Assembly (NCBI RefSeq): GCF_008638345.1
Contig: NZ_VTVA01000006.1
Span: 1-56,741, forward strand
Source of the DNA: Pseudomonas saliphila
Lineage (GTDB): Bacteria; Pseudomonadota; Gammaproteobacteria; Pseudomonadales; Pseudomonadaceae
DNA length: 56,741 nt
Direction of reading: 5' to 3'
Shown here: one piece after another, positions 46,889 through 56,741 of the stretch
Numbering within the stretch: position 1 is the first letter of the stretch
How the letters are laid out: the number at the start of each line of letters is the position of its first letter
Notes under the pieces: model-generated
The model's database searches: none
The model's input: the letters and a program-made list of their open reading frames with translations, nothing else
What the model was told of the DNA's origin: nothing
Made by a program: the position numbers and the translations under genes

Positions 46889-47905
46889 TTGGCGGCAGCA
46901 GGAGCCGCACAGGTTCATGAGGAGTGCACCATCAAACCGCTGTTCATCAAAGGCCCTTCGCTGGGTGTTCGTTTACTGGCGCTGACAGTGTTGTCGGTGG
47001 TGCTGATGGTGACTGACGCCAGGTTAAACGTGTTGCAGCCGGTACGCGCGCAGCTCGGCATGATCCTGATGCCCCTCTACTATGTCGCCGAACTGCCGGT
47101 TCGCGCCTGGGAAAATGTGCAAACCCAGCTCACCAGCCGCGCCGATCTGATCGCCGAGAATGAGCGCCTGCGGGCCGAATCCCTGCTGACCCAGCGCAAG
47201 CTGCAAAAACTCGCCGCCCTGACCGAGCAGAACGTGAGGCTGCGTGAGCTGCTGAATTCTTCCTCGCTGGTCGACGAGCGCGTCCTGGTGGCCGAGCTGG
47301 TCGGTGTCGACCCCAATCCCTTCACCCAGCGCATCATGATCGACAAGGGCGAACGCGATGGCGTGTTTCTTGGCCAGCCGGTCCTCGATGCTACAGGTCT
47401 GATGGGTCAGGTGGTGGAGGTAATGCCGTTCAACTCGCGGGTATTGCTGCTGACTGATGTCTCTCACAGCCTGCCGGTGCAGGTCAACCGCAACGGTCTG
47501 CGGGCGATCGCCACCGGAACCGGCACCAGCGACTGGCTCGAGCTGCGCCATGTCAGCGATACGGCCGACATCCGCATTGGCGACATCATGGTCAGTTCCG
47601 GGCTGGGTCAACGCTTTCCGGCCGGGTATCCGGTTGGCCGCGTGATCTCGGTCGAACAGGATCCCGCCGAACCCTTCTCCATCGTCAAGGTTGCCCCCAC
47701 CGCACAACTGAACCGCAGCCGCTACCTGCTGTTGGTGTTCAGCCCGGAGAGCGCCTATGGCGATGTTTTTCCGGCGCTGAAGCTGGATCAGACCGCCGCG
47801 TCCGATGGGCCGGTTCCCGCGCCGAAGGTGCCAGACGCTGGCGGCGCTTCAAGCGAAACAGTTGAACCCGCGGCGACAGAGGAGGGCAGCGACGATGCGC
47901 CATAG
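46889..47905 (+). CDS. mreC: Rod-shape-determining protein MreC
   Basis: Bitopic inner-membrane protein that activates the elongasome (PBP2/RodA). One N-terminal membrane helix (VRLLALTVLSVVLMV) is followed by a coiled coil (residues ~85-120, LIAENERLRAESLLTQRKL) and a beta-domain with NSRVLLLTDVSHSLPVQV and VSSGLGQRFPAGYP. The start is uncertain. No ATG, GTG or well-placed TTG precedes the helix in frame. TTG 46889 lacks a ribosome-binding site, whereas ATC 46931 has GAGGAG exactly 6 bases upstream and would give a normal MreC N-terminus (324 aa). The coordinates given use TTG. The C-terminal 50 residues are Pro/Ala/Glu-rich. It overlaps mreD by 11 bp. Confidence 0.9.
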   Translation: MAAAGAAQVHEECTIKPLFIKGPSLGVRLLALTVLSVVLMVTDARLNVLQPVRAQLGMILMPLYYVAELPVRAWENVQTQLTSRADLIAENERLRAESLLTQRKLQKLAALTEQNVRLRELLNSSSLVDERVLVAELVGVDPNPFTQRIMIDKGERDGVFLGQPVLDATGLMGQVVEVMPFNSRVLLLTDVSHSLPVQVNRNGLRAIATGTGTSDWLELRHVSDTADIRIGDIMVSSGLGQRFPAGYPVGRVISVEQDPAEPFSIVKVAPTAQLNRSRYLLLVFSPESAYGDVFPALKLDQTAASDGPVPAPKVPDAGGASSETVEPAATEEGSDDAP

Positions 47906-48368
47906 TCTGGTGGTGGGTTTTACTATTTTGCTGGCGCTGTTGCTTAGCGTCATGCCTATGCCGGAGCCGTTCAGCTTCGGCAGGCCAATGTGGCTGGCGA
48001 TGACGGTCGCCTTCTGGGTGATGATCCTGCCGCACAGAATCGGGCTGGTGACGGCCTGGTGTGCTGGTCTTGCCTCCGATGTGCTCTACGGCGAGCTATT
48101 CGGGCAGCAAGCGCTGGTCATGACACTGGTCGCCACCATGGTGCTGGTGCTGTATCAGCGCATCCGGCGTTTTCCATTGTGGCAACAGAGTCTGGTGATG
48201 CTGCCGGTGTTCGGCATCGCGCAGTTACTATCGTTGTGGCTGGACAGCCTCGCCGGGAGCCGGCCGCCAATGCTGTTGTTATTGCTGCCGGCGTTGGTCA
48301 GCGCCTTCCTGTGGCCGTGGGGCTGTGCGTTCCTCGATGTCTTCCGGCGCCGCTTCCATGTCGTCTGA
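47895..48368 (+). CDS. mreD: Rod-shape-determining protein MreD
   Basis: A 157-aa polytopic inner-membrane protein with about five helices (for example [19 protein letters not shown] and [22 protein letters not shown]). It contains the [22 protein letters not shown] segment conserved in gammaproteobacterial MreD. Start at ATG 47895 inside the mreC 3' end. It partners MreC in the elongasome and overlaps maf by 11 bp. Confidence 0.93.
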   Translation: MRHSLVVGFTILLALLLSVMPMPEPFSFGRPMWLAMTVAFWVMILPHRIGLVTAWCAGLASDVLYGELFGQQALVMTLVATMVLVLYQRIRRFPLWQQSLVMLPVFGIAQLLSLWLDSLAGSRPPMLLLLLPALVSAFLWPWGCAFLDVFRRRFHVV

Positions 48369-48963
48369 TCCGGCGGCGCACCGCGGCCTTCTCTACCTGG
48401 CTTCGGCCTCACCCCGGCGTCGTGAATTGCTGTCGCAGATCGGCGTGCCGACGCGGGTGATACCCTCCGACATCGATGAAGCAGTGTTCCCCGGCGAGTC
48501 CCCGCTGGCGTATGTCGAACGCGTCACCCGGGACAAGGCCCGTGCCGGTATCGGCAAGGCGCCGGATGGGGCGGTAGTGCTGGCGGCGGATACTGCTGTG
48601 GTGTTGGGCGATGTCATCCTCGGCAAGCCAGCCGACCGCGAGCAGGGCCTGGCGATGCTGGAAAGCCTGTCGGGTCGGGCGCACAGTGTCATTACCAGCG
48701 TAGCGGTGTGTCAGGGCGATACGCTGCGTCTGGCGAGTGTCGAAACCCAGGTATGGTTTCGCCACCTTTCCCAAGCCGAAAAGAGCGCATACTGGGATAC
48801 CGGCGAGCCGGCCGACAAGGCGGGTGGCTATGCTATCCAGGGGTTGGGTGCGATTTTCGTCGAACGCATTGAAGGCAGTTACAGCGCGGTGGTCGGGTTG
48901 CCCCTGATGGAAACCGCTGCACTGCTGCATGACTTCGGGATTTCCTGTTGGCAAGCGTCCTGA
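48358..48963 (+). CDS. maf: Maf-family nucleoside triphosphate pyrophosphatase (YhdE type)
   Basis: House-cleaning enzyme hydrolysing dTTP/UTP and modified pyrimidine triphosphates. From ATG 48358 it is 201 aa. Motifs are [24 protein letters not shown] and [13 protein letters not shown], which place it in the YhdE rather than the YceF group. Its place between mreD and rng is conserved in Pseudomonas and E. coli. An in-frame ATG 48325 would overlap mreD more. Confidence 0.93.
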   Translation: MSSDPAAHRGLLYLASASPRRRELLSQIGVPTRVIPSDIDEAVFPGESPLAYVERVTRDKARAGIGKAPDGAVVLAADTAVVLGDVILGKPADREQGLAMLESLSGRAHSVITSVAVCQGDTLRLASVETQVWFRHLSQAEKSAYWDTGEPADKAGGYAIQGLGAIFVERIEGSYSAVVGLPLMETAALLHDFGISCWQAS

Positions 48964-49015
48964 CATAGGGCACCGATGACCGTAGTCTAACGGTCCGATA
49001 ACACTGGGAGAGCCC

Positions 49016-50473
49016 ATGAGCGAAGAGATTCTGATCAATATAACCCCGATGGAAACACGGGTCGCTCTGGTAGAAAACGGCGTGCTGCAGGAAGTGCATA
49101 TCGAGCGCACCCTGCGCCGCGGCATCGTCGGCAATATCTACAAGGGTAAGATTGTCCGCGTGCTGCCGGGTATGCAGGCTGCCTTCGTCGATATCGGTCT
49201 GGAGCGTGCGGCCTTCATCCACGCCTCGGAGATCTCCGAACGCGAGGGTTCTGCGGTCGAGCCGATCAATGCGCTGGTGCATGAAGGTCAGGCGCTCATA
49301 GTCCAGGTGACCAAGGATCCGATTGGCACCAAGGGCGCGCGCCTGACCACTCACCTGTCGGTGCCGTCGCGTTATCTGGTGTACATGCCGCGCACGCCCC
49401 ACGTGGGCATCTCGCTGAAAATCGAGGACGAAACCGAGCGCGAACGCCTCAAGCGCATCGTCGCCCAGTGCGTTGCCGATGAAGCCATCGACGAGCCCGG
49501 CGGGTTCATCCTGCGCACGGCCGCCGAAGCAGCGCGCGAGGAAGATATCCTGGCTGATATTCGCTACGTCAGACGCTTATGGCAGCAGATCTCCCAACAG
49601 ATGGGCGCCTGTCCGGCACCCTCGGTAATCTACGAAGACCTTCCGCTGGCCCTGCGCACCCTGCGCGATCTGGCCAATGTGCGGATAGAAAAGGTGCGTA
49701 TTGATTCGCGGGAAACCTTTCAGCGCGTCGAGCAGTTTGTGCAGGAGCTGATGCCTGGCATCGAAGACAAGCTTGAGCATTATCCGGGGGAGCGCCCGGT
49801 ATTCGAACTCTATGGCGTGGAAGATGAAATCCAGAAGGCCATGGAACGCAAGGTCATGCTCAAGTCAGGCGGCCATCTGGTAATTGACCAGACCGAGGCC
49901 ATGACCACCATCGACGTCAATACCGGGGCGTTCGTGGGGCACCGCAATCTGGAAGAGACAATCTTCAAGACCAACCTGGAGGCGGCCACGTCGATTGCCC
50001 GCCAGCTGCGCCTGCGCAATCTGGGTGGCATCGTCATCATCGACTTCATCGATATGGAGGCCGAGGAGCATCAGCGCCAGGTATTGCGCACGCTGGAAAA
50101 ACAGCTGGAGCGCGACCACTCGAAAACCAACATCATCGGCATCACCGAGCTGGGTCTGGTGCAGATGACCCGCAAGCGTACCCGCGAGAGTCTCGAACAG
50201 ATTCTCTGCGAGCCCTGTCCCTGCTGCTCGGGTCGCGGCATTCAGAAAACGCCGGAAAGCGTCTGCTACGAAATCTTCCGCGAGATACTGCGCGAGGCCC
50301 GGGCCTATCAGGCGGGTGCCTATATGGTGCTGGCGTCGCAGGCCGTTATCGACCGCCTGCTGGACGAAGAATCAGGCAACGTCGCGGATCTGGAAGTGTT
50401 CATCGAGCGACCGATCAAGTTCCAGGTCGAAACGGTGTACACCCAGGAACAGTACGACGTGGTACTGATGTGA
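49016..50473 (+). CDS. rng: Ribonuclease G
   Basis: Endonuclease of the RNase E/G family that matures 16S rRNA 5' ends and some mRNAs. The 485-aa protein has an N-terminal S1 domain (residues ~36-130), the Mg2+-binding catalytic Asp300 (TIDVNTGAF) and Asp343 (IIDFIDME), and a zinc-link Cys motif CEPCPCCSGRG. It lacks the long C-terminal scaffold of RNase E, so it is the short form. GGGAG lies upstream. Confidence 0.97.
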   Translation: MSEEILINITPMETRVALVENGVLQEVHIERTLRRGIVGNIYKGKIVRVLPGMQAAFVDIGLERAAFIHASEISEREGSAVEPINALVHEGQALIVQVTKDPIGTKGARLTTHLSVPSRYLVYMPRTPHVGISLKIEDETERERLKRIVAQCVADEAIDEPGGFILRTAAEAAREEDILADIRYVRRLWQQISQQMGACPAPSVIYEDLPLALRTLRDLANVRIEKVRIDSRETFQRVEQFVQELMPGIEDKLEHYPGERPVFELYGVEDEIQKAMERKVMLKSGGHLVIDQTEAMTTIDVNTGAFVGHRNLEETIFKTNLEAATSIARQLRLRNLGGIVIIDFIDMEAEEHQRQVLRTLEKQLERDHSKTNIIGITELGLVQMTRKRTRESLEQILCEPCPCCSGRGIQKTPESVCYEIFREILREARAYQAGAYMVLASQAVIDRLLDEESGNVADLEVFIERPIKFQVETVYTQEQYDVVLM

Positions 50474-50488
50474 TGAGCGCCTGACCGC

Positions 50489-53400
50489 ATGAGCTGGCAA
50501 ACCTGGGTTCGACGGGGTCTGGATGGACTGATTCTGTGTCTTGTCGTCTGGCTGCTGGTGACTGCCGCCTATGTGAGTCTGGGTCGACAGTTTGTGCCGG
50601 CGGTGGCGGATTATCAGGCCGAGCTGGTCAAGCGAGCCGAAGAACTCACCGGCAGAGCGATCCTGCTGGAGGATCTGAGCGGCGAGATGCAGGGCACCCA
50701 GCCCGTGTTCATGCTCCGTGGCCTGCAGGTCCACGCCGAAGCCGACCTCGACAGCTCGGTACTGTTTGCTCTGGATAACGTCACTGCGCGCCTGGACGTG
50801 TTCGCCAGCCTGTGGCGCCGGGAGCTGGTGCTCGATGCGCTGCAGGTCGAAGGCCTGGCGCTGGAACTGTTGCAGGAGCCCGATGGCCGCTGGCGCTTAC
50901 GCGGTCTGGGCGCGCGGGACAGGGTCGAAAGCGGGCTCGACGAGACGCTCGATAAACTGCTCAACCAGCGCCGGATTACCCTGCTCGACAGCCGTATTCG
51001 CATCAATCCCCACGACCTGCCTGAATGGAACTTCACTGAGGGCGACCTGACGCTGGTCAACCGGTGGGGCGAGCATCGGTTTGACGCACGCATGGCCCTA
51101 CCCGATGGCCGTGAGCTGCGCCTGCAACTGGAAGGGCAGAGCAGCGGCGACGACTGGCGGAATATGTCCGTCGAGTTTTTCGCCGAACTTCCCGCCATGC
51201 AGTGGAGCAACTGGATCCCGGGCGCCTGGCTGGAGAAGGCCAGGCTCGAGCAACTGGTTGCTGGCGGCAGTTTCTGGGGCAGCTGGCAGGACCGCCGCCT
51301 GAGTCGGCTGCAGGGGGTGGTGACGGCGCCCGAGGTGAAGCTGCAGACGCTGCGACCGGGTGCCCCGCTGACTGATCTGCAGGCGCAGTTCGATCTGCAG
51401 CTGGATGACGCACAGCAGGTACTGCGCGTCGAGCAGCTGGGTTTACGGGTGAACGAGATCCTGTGGCCCCACACGCGTCTGGCTGCGACTCGTGAGGTGG
51501 ACGATGGCAGCTGGCAGCTGCGGCTCGACCGTCTTCCGCTGGAGCCACTGGCTGCCGGCCTCGCTGGCTCCCTCCCTGACGACCGCTTCGCTGAGATTCT
51601 CGCGACCCTCGATCCGCATGGACAGGTGCTGGACATCGGGCTGCGTGGCAGCCGTACCTCGCTGTCACTCGAGGATCTGAGCATTGAAGCCCGGCTGGAC
51701 AATATCAGTATTGAACCCTGGCGCGCCGTTCCGGGATTCACCGGCATCAGCGGCACGCTTGCCGGTAGCCGCGCGCTGGGTGAGCTCAGGCTCAACAGCG
51801 AGAACTGGAGCATGTTCCTGCCGCAGCTGTTCCCCGAAGCCTGGCACTATGATCGGCTGACGGGCAGCCTGGGTTGGCAATGGTCGGACGATACTGGCAT
51901 GCAATTGCAGGCCCCCGGCCTGGCTGTCAGCGGCGAGGAGGGCGAGGCCACGGCGCAGTTTTCCCTGCATCTACCGCGTCCCGGGAATCCGCCGAGTATG
52001 GATCTGCGGGTGGCGCTGCGCGACAGCCAGGCGCATTTCTACCGCCGCTATCTCCCGTCGCGCGCTGCCGCGATGAGCTCTGAGCTGACCGAGTGGCTGC
52101 TCTCGACCGATCTGTCCGGCACGGTTCCCTTGGCTATCTTCAGCTACCGCGGCGTGCTGGCAAAAAATGCTGATCCCGCGGATCGTCTGCTGCAACTCTA
52201 TGGCAGTGTGGATCAGGGCAGCCTGTTCTTTCAGCCCGGCTGGCCAGCGCTGGAGGACGTCTCCGGCACGCTGCATCTGCGCAATACCGCCGTCACCGTA
52301 CAAGAGGGACGTGCGCGGCTGTGGGGCACCGAGCTTAGTGATGTAGAGGTCGCTATTGACCGCGCACGCCCCGACGCGCCCTTGCTGCTGTCCGTCGAAG
52401 GCGAGGCGGCAGGTTCGCTGCAGGATGCCCTGCGCCTGATGCAGGACACGCCGCTCAAGAAGATTACCAATGATCCCCTCGCTGGCTGGACGGGCAACGG
52501 GACCCTGGCGGGCAAGGGCTCCCTGGTTATTCCGTTGCAACAGGGCGGGCAACCGGAGGTTCGTCTGAGCTGGCAAGCGGAGGCCGAGCAACTCTTCATC
52601 CCGCAGCTCGACGTCCCGCTGCATCAGGTCAGCGGCAACTTCGCCTACGATCACAGCAAAGGCCTGACCGCGGACAGCGTGCGCGCGCAATTTCTCGGTG
52701 AGCCGGTTACCGGCACCATTGGCGTTATCGACCGCGAGCAGCTGGTCCGCATGAAAGGCAGCCATCCGGTGCAGGCACTGAAGGGCTGGTCGATACTCGA
52801 CAAGGCGCCGCTGCAGTTGGCCACCGGCCGTGTGGATTGGGACGCCCAACTGGCAATGCGTCCGGGTAGCCAGAGTATTCAGGTGGCCTCCGATCTGCGC
52901 GGCGTGGTGCTCGATCTGCCGCAACCCTTTGCCAAGGAATCCGACCAGGCGCAGCCCACCGAAGTGACCCTGCGGCTCAACGATCAGGGCCAGCGCTGGT
53001 CGTTCCGTTCCGGTAGCGATGTACGCGGGTTGATCACCCAGTCCGGCGATTCCCTGCGCGGTGACCTGCGTTATCGCAGCGGTAATCCCTCGCTTCCCTC
53101 TGCAGAAGGCCTGAGTGTCAGGGCGAATTTCGCCGATCTGCAATGGACTCATTGGCAGCAGTGGCTCAAGGATTTCAACGCCAATGCCCAGAGTGCGGCG
53201 CCGCAGGCCGCCGGCCCTGCCGCTTCCGCCGCGTCTCCGTTGGCCCTCATCCGGGAGATCAATCTGAACGCGGCGCGGTTTGAAGGCCTTGGTCTGGAGC
53301 TTTCCGATCTGCAGGTGCAGGGCGAACAGCTGCCGACCGGCTGGGAATTCGATGTGCGGCAGGCTGATGTGGCGGGCCGCATCCTGTTGCCAGACGATGC

Positions 53401-54364
53401 TGACCAGCCGCTGGAAATCGACCTGCAACGCCTGCGCTTTGCCAGTAACCAATCGATAGCAGGCGAGTCCGACGCATTGGTCGAGCCACTGGTGGCTGAG
53501 GATCCCCTGAGCGGCATTACGCCTTCCTCACTGCCGGCGGTCAATCTCAGTGTTGCCCAGCTTTTCTGGGGCGATGATCTGGTCGGTCCGGTGTCGTTTC
53601 GCATGCGCCCCACGGACCAGGGGCTGACAATCGAGGACGCGAACCTCGCATTGCGCGGCGGGTTACAGCTGCGCGGCGGCTTGAGTTGGCGTGACGCTGA
53701 CCAGCGAACCCGCTTCGAAGGCAGCCTCAGCGCGGAGGATATCGGCGATGTGCTGCGCGCCTGGAACTACGCACCAACGCTGACCAGCAAACGATTTGCG
53801 GCGACAACCGAGCTGGAGTGGCCTGGCTCGCCGGCGTATTTCGCGCTCAAGCGCAGCACCGGCCCGCTGCAGTTGCTCGCCCGTGATGGCGTGCTGCAGA
53901 GCGGGGAGAGTTCGGCGGATGCGCTGCGGGTGTTCGGTTTGCTCAATTTCAACGCGCTGACCCGCCGGCTGCGTCTGGACTTCTCGGATATGTTCGGCAA
54001 AGGTACGGCGTACGATACCCTCGACGGGGATCTGCTATTCACCGAGGGTGTGATGCACAACCGCACGCCATTGGTGATGGAAGGGCCGAGCGTCAAGTTG
54101 CAGCTGGATGGTAGGCTCGACCTGCCACAGAATGAAATTGACATGGGTATGCTGGTGACACTGCCGGTTACCAACAACCTGCCATTGGCGGCGATCATTG
54201 CCGGTGCGCCCTATATTGGCGGCGCGCTGTTTATTGCCGACAAGATACTCGGCGACCGGATCGCCCGCTTCGCGTCGGTCAAATACAAGATCAGCGGAGA
54301 CTGGCAGAAACCCAACGTCGAATTCGATCGCGCCTTTGATAACGAAGCCGCACTGGAGGACTAG
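50489..54364 (+). CDS. yhdP: YhdP-family AsmA-like envelope protein
   Basis: A 1291-aa protein with one N-terminal membrane helix (LDGLILCLVVWLLVTAAYVSLG) and a huge periplasmic beta-rich body ending in an AsmA-like C-terminal domain (VKLQLDGRLDLPQNEIDMGMLVTLPVTNNLPLAAIIAGAPYIGGALF region). The size and ends match YhdP, which with TamB and YdbH carries phospholipids to the outer membrane. A Pro/Ala-rich spacer occurs around residues 905-925. It starts 15 bp after rng and ends directly at the ATG of the nitrilase gene. Confidence 0.93.
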   Translation: MSWQTWVRRGLDGLILCLVVWLLVTAAYVSLGRQFVPAVADYQAELVKRAEELTGRAILLEDLSGEMQGTQPVFMLRGLQVHAEADLDSSVLFALDNVTARLDVFASLWRRELVLDALQVEGLALELLQEPDGRWRLRGLGARDRVESGLDETLDKLLNQRRITLLDSRIRINPHDLPEWNFTEGDLTLVNRWGEHRFDARMALPDGRELRLQLEGQSSGDDWRNMSVEFFAELPAMQWSNWIPGAWLEKARLEQLVAGGSFWGSWQDRRLSRLQGVVTAPEVKLQTLRPGAPLTDLQAQFDLQLDDAQQVLRVEQLGLRVNEILWPHTRLAATREVDDGSWQLRLDRLPLEPLAAGLAGSLPDDRFAEILATLDPHGQVLDIGLRGSRTSLSLEDLSIEARLDNISIEPWRAVPGFTGISGTLAGSRALGELRLNSENWSMFLPQLFPEAWHYDRLTGSLGWQWSDDTGMQLQAPGLAVSGEEGEATAQFSLHLPRPGNPPSMDLRVALRDSQAHFYRRYLPSRAAAMSSELTEWLLSTDLSGTVPLAIFSYRGVLAKNADPADRLLQLYGSVDQGSLFFQPGWPALEDVSGTLHLRNTAVTVQEGRARLWGTELSDVEVAIDRARPDAPLLLSVEGEAAGSLQDALRLMQDTPLKKITNDPLAGWTGNGTLAGKGSLVIPLQQGGQPEVRLSWQAEAEQLFIPQLDVPLHQVSGNFAYDHSKGLTADSVRAQFLGEPVTGTIGVIDREQLVRMKGSHPVQALKGWSILDKAPLQLATGRVDWDAQLAMRPGSQSIQVASDLRGVVLDLPQPFAKESDQAQPTEVTLRLNDQGQRWSFRSGSDVRGLITQSGDSLRGDLRYRSGNPSLPSAEGLSVRANFADLQWTHWQQWLKDFNANAQSAAPQAAGPAASAASPLALIREINLNAARFEGLGLELSDLQVQGEQLPTGWEFDVRQADVAGRILLPDDADQPLEIDLQRLRFASNQSIAGESDALVEPLVAEDPLSGITPSSLPAVNLSVAQLFWGDDLVGPVSFRMRPTDQGLTIEDANLALRGGLQLRGGLSWRDADQRTRFEGSLSAEDIGDVLRAWNYAPTLTSKRFAATTELEWPGSPAYFALKRSTGPLQLLARDGVLQSGESSADALRVFGLLNFNALTRRLRLDFSDMFGKGTAYDTLDGDLLFTEGVMHNRTPLVMEGPSVKLQLDGRLDLPQNEIDMGMLVTLPVTNNLPLAAIIAGAPYIGGALFIADKILGDRIARFASVKYKISGDWQKPNVEFDRAFDNEAALED

Positions 54365-55213
54365 ATGAACGTTGCCGCCATCCAGATGATCAGCGGATCA
54401 GATGTCGCCACCAATCTCGAACGCGCCGCCGGCCTGATTGCCGAAGCGGCCGCCGGCGGCGCCAAGCTGGTACTGCTGCCGGAGTGTTTCGCCGCCTTCG
54501 GCAATCGCTCATTGGCGAATATCGGCGCCGCTGAGTTCCAGGGCACCGGTCCGATCAGGCCGTTTCTCGCACAGCAGGCGCGCCAATACGGCGTCTGGCT
54601 GATCGGCGGCAGTATTCCGTTGCCGCGCACCGCCACCGGCAAGCCAATGGCGACCTGTCTGGTGGTCGATGATCAGGGCAGCGAAGTCGCGCGTTATGAC
54701 AAGCTGCACCTGTTCGATGTGGAAGTAGCCGACAGCACCCGCAGTTACCGCGAATCCAGGGATTACGATTACGGTGATCAGGTGGTGTATGTGGATACCC
54801 CGGTCGGGCGCGTCGGACTGACGATCTGTTACGATCTGCGCTTTGCCGAACTGTATCTTGCACTGGCCCGCGCCAACGCGGATCTGATTGTGGTCCCTTC
54901 GGCCTTCACGGCGGTGACCGGAGCTGCGCACTGGGACGTCCTGCTGCGCGCGCGGGCCATCGAAACCCAGTGTTACATACTCGCTGCCAACCAGGGTGGG
55001 CTGCACCCCGGCGGGCGTGAGACCTTTGGGCACAGCTGCCTGATCGATCCCTGGGGTGACGTAATCGCTTCGCTTGAGCAGGGAGAAGGGGTGGTCGCTG
55101 CGCCACTCGACCACGCCCACCTAAACGCTATTCGCCAGCGTATGCCCGTCTCCGGGCATCGCCGATTTGCCCCGGCCGAACTAAAGGCCAAGGAGTCCGA
55201 CAAGAATGAGTGA
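54365..55213 (+). CDS. Carbon-nitrogen hydrolase (nitrilase family, Nit1-like)
   Basis: A 282-aa cytosolic hydrolase with the Glu-Lys-Cys triad: Glu40 (LLPECF), Lys113 (YDKLHLFD) and Cys155 (TICYDLRF). The motifs are those of the Nit1/YbeM-like branch that includes deaminated glutathione amidase; that substrate is likely but not shown. Its ATG follows the yhdP stop with no gap, and its 3' end overlaps tldD by 8 bp. Confidence 0.92.
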   Translation: MNVAAIQMISGSDVATNLERAAGLIAEAAAGGAKLVLLPECFAAFGNRSLANIGAAEFQGTGPIRPFLAQQARQYGVWLIGGSIPLPRTATGKPMATCLVVDDQGSEVARYDKLHLFDVEVADSTRSYRESRDYDYGDQVVYVDTPVGRVGLTICYDLRFAELYLALARANADLIVVPSAFTAVTGAAHWDVLLRARAIETQCYILAANQGGLHPGGRETFGHSCLIDPWGDVIASLEQGEGVVAAPLDHAHLNAIRQRMPVSGHRRFAPAELKAKESDKNE

Positions 55214-56651
55214 TCTGATAGCCAATGTTGAAAGCCGTCTGCTGCTGCCCGCAGAGCTGAGCCCTGATCTGATCGCCGGGGTACTCGGCCAGTTGGTCTC
55301 GGCCCCCGGTGTGGATGCGGCTGATCTGTACTTCCAGCACCAGGTGAACGAGTCCTGGGTACTCGAGGACGGCATCGTCAAGGACGGCAGCTTCAACGTC
55401 GACCAGGGCGTAGGTGTGCGTGCCCAGGCCGGGGAAAAAACCGGGTTTGCCTACAGCAACGACATTCGTCTGCCGGCATTGACCCAGGCGGTTTCCGCCG
55501 CGCGTTCCATCGCCCGGGCGGGGCAGTCGGGCGGCGTGCAGGCATGGAAGCGTGACACCAGCCAGGCACTGTATCCCACCGCCAACCCGCTGGAAGTCAT
55601 GGCGCAGGCGGACAAGGTGACCTTTCTGCAACGGCTGGACGCCTATACTCGCAGCCTGGACTCGCGCATTACCCAGGTTACCGTGAGCCTAGGCGGCACC
55701 CATGACACTGTCATGGTCGCCTCCAGCGACGGCACCTGGGCCGGCGATATCCGTCCGCTGGTGCGGCTGAACATCAGCGTCATCATCGAACACAACGGCC
55801 GGCGTGAGCGCGGCAGCTTTGGCGGCGGCGGTCGTACCGATTATCTGTACTTTGAAGCGGAAGAGCGCGCCATGGCCTATGCCCGTGAAGCGGTGCGTCA
55901 GGCGACTGTCAATCTGGATGCCATTCCCGCTCCAGCCGGCAGCATGCCAGTGGTGATGGGTCCGGGCTGGTCCGGCGTACTGCTGCATGAAGCGGTCGGT
56001 CATGGTCTGGAAGGCGATTTCAACCGCAAGGGTACCTCGGCCTATAGCGGCCGGGTCGGCGAAAAAGTCGCCTCCAGCCTGTGCACCATCGTCGATGACG
56101 GCACGATCCCTGGTCGCCGCGGCTCGCTGAGCGTGGACGACGAGGGCAACCAGACCCAGTGCACCACATTGATCGAGAACGGCATTCTCAAGGGTTACAT
56201 CCAGGACAAGCTGAACGCCCGGCTGATGGGTGTGCAGGCGACCGGCAACGGCCGTCGTGAGTCCTATGCGCACCTGCCCATGCCACGCATGACCAACACC
56301 TACATGCTGGCCGGCGAAAGCGATCCGGAGGACATCATCCGCTCGGTGAAAAAGGGCATCTACTGCGCCAATCTGGGCGGCGGTCAGGTGGACATCACCA
56401 GCGGCAAGTTCGTGTTCTCCACCAGCGAGGCCTACCTGATCGAGGACGGCAAGATCACCGCCCCGGTCAAGGGCGCAACCCTGGTCGGTAACGGCCCCGA
56501 AGTCATGAACCGCGTATCCATGGTCGGCCACGACCTGCAGCTCGACAGCGGCGTCGGCACCTGCGGCAAGGACGGTCAGTCCGTGCCAGTCGGCGTCGGC
56601 CAGCCGACCCTCAAGATCGACCAGATCACCGTAGGCGGTACTGGCGCTTAA
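55206..56651 (+). CDS. tldD: Metalloprotease TldD
   Basis: Zinc protease subunit acting with TldE/PmbA in peptide maturation (for example microcin B17 or CcdA turnover in E. coli). The 481-aa protein has the HExxxH-type site His261, Glu262 and His266 in [13 protein letters not shown], and a C-terminal region with [15 protein letters not shown]. pmbA is not in the window; the last 90 bp contain no gene start I can support. Confidence 0.96.
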   Translation: MSDLIANVESRLLLPAELSPDLIAGVLGQLVSAPGVDAADLYFQHQVNESWVLEDGIVKDGSFNVDQGVGVRAQAGEKTGFAYSNDIRLPALTQAVSAARSIARAGQSGGVQAWKRDTSQALYPTANPLEVMAQADKVTFLQRLDAYTRSLDSRITQVTVSLGGTHDTVMVASSDGTWAGDIRPLVRLNISVIIEHNGRRERGSFGGGGRTDYLYFEAEERAMAYAREAVRQATVNLDAIPAPAGSMPVVMGPGWSGVLLHEAVGHGLEGDFNRKGTSAYSGRVGEKVASSLCTIVDDGTIPGRRGSLSVDDEGNQTQCTTLIENGILKGYIQDKLNARLMGVQATGNGRRESYAHLPMPRMTNTYMLAGESDPEDIIRSVKKGIYCANLGGGQVDITSGKFVFSTSEAYLIEDGKITAPVKGATLVGNGPEVMNRVSMVGHDLQLDSGVGTCGKDGQSVPVGVGQPTLKIDQITVGGTGA

Positions 56652-56741
56652 CGGCTCCAAGCAGCCATGGAAGGCCGGGTTCCATCCCGGTCAGTTGAGG
56701 TTCGGCGGACGCTTTTATCGAGATGGAACTCGACATTCCAT

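Noticed and set aside
46917..46985. 22-codon frame overlapping the mreC start
   Set aside because: Not annotated as a gene because it shares the mreC ribosome-binding region and has no other support; kept only as part of the mreC start finding.
51971..53452. 493-aa open frame antisense to yhdP
   Set aside because: Composition is that of a shadow frame, and the sense strand encodes a full-length YhdP.
55689..56660. 323-aa open frame antisense to tldD
   Set aside because: No domain, and the sense strand carries the intact TldD zinc site.
56652..56741. Short repeats of ATGGAAC/TTCCAT type after tldD
   Set aside because: Arms are only 5-6 bp and the window ends here, so no structure or gene can be supported.

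Overview
The window is chromosomal core DNA from a gammaproteobacterium of the Pseudomonadaceae. Gene order matches two blocks I know from Pseudomonas aeruginosa. One block runs psi/rimI - carbonic anhydrase - ychF - pth - rplY - prs - tRNA-Gln - ispE - lolB - TPR lipoprotein - hemA - prfA - prmC - moeB - murI - pagL - hemH - uraA/upp - hpt - PA4642-like. The other runs rlpA-like - gatBAC - mreBCD - maf - rng - yhdP - nitrilase - tldD. Here they lie side by side with yajG and betT between them. A halophilic or marine relative (Halopseudomonas-like) is a guess from the overall look, not something the sequence proves.

Layout. 1-4547 (+): leuA, a HolD-like psi subunit, rimI, a beta-carbonic anhydrase and an EamA transporter, tightly packed. 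4572-8552 (-): trifunctional putA, with a tandem pair of putative PutA operators upstream. 8553-13908 (-): tRNA-Met, an MscS channel, ychF, pth, rplY, prs and tRNA-Gln. 13941-17148 (-): ispE, lolB and a large TPR lipoprotein, whose genes overlap at stop/start codons. 17431-22158 (+): hemA-prfA-prmC-moeB-murI, mostly overlapping, followed by pagL. 22789-25469: a DUF2878 membrane protein and a renalase-like flavoprotein (-), then a TIGR01777 epimerase (+). Next come hemH (+), a LysE exporter (-) and a D-2-hydroxyacid dehydrogenase (+).

28307-33462 (+) is a type IV pilus minor-pilin operon, pilV-pilW-pilX-pilY1-pilE. 33475-36133 is nucleobase salvage: uraA-upp (-) and divergent hpt (+). It is followed by a SulP transporter (-), a PA4642-like gene and a YajG-like lipoprotein (+), a strong bidirectional terminator, and betT (-). 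41507-45202 (-) is gatC-gatA-gatB with an rlpA-like gene coupled to gatB. 45505-56651 (+) is the mreBCD-maf-rng-yhdP-nitrilase-tldD cell-shape and envelope cluster.

Most of the window is housekeeping: translation (prfA, prmC, pth, rplY, gatCAB, tRNAs), tetrapyrrole synthesis (hemA, hemH), envelope (ispE, lolB, murI, mre, yhdP) and nucleotide metabolism (prs, upp, uraA, hpt). I found no defence, phage, secondary-metabolite or CRISPR system. The most notable non-core structures are a 263-bp MITE-like element with IS5-type ends and a 4-bp target duplication inside the mreB-mreC gap, the lack of a conventional start codon at the expected place in mreC just downstream of it, an RlpA-like protein with Ala at the expected catalytic Glu, and a PilV with an unusually long leader.
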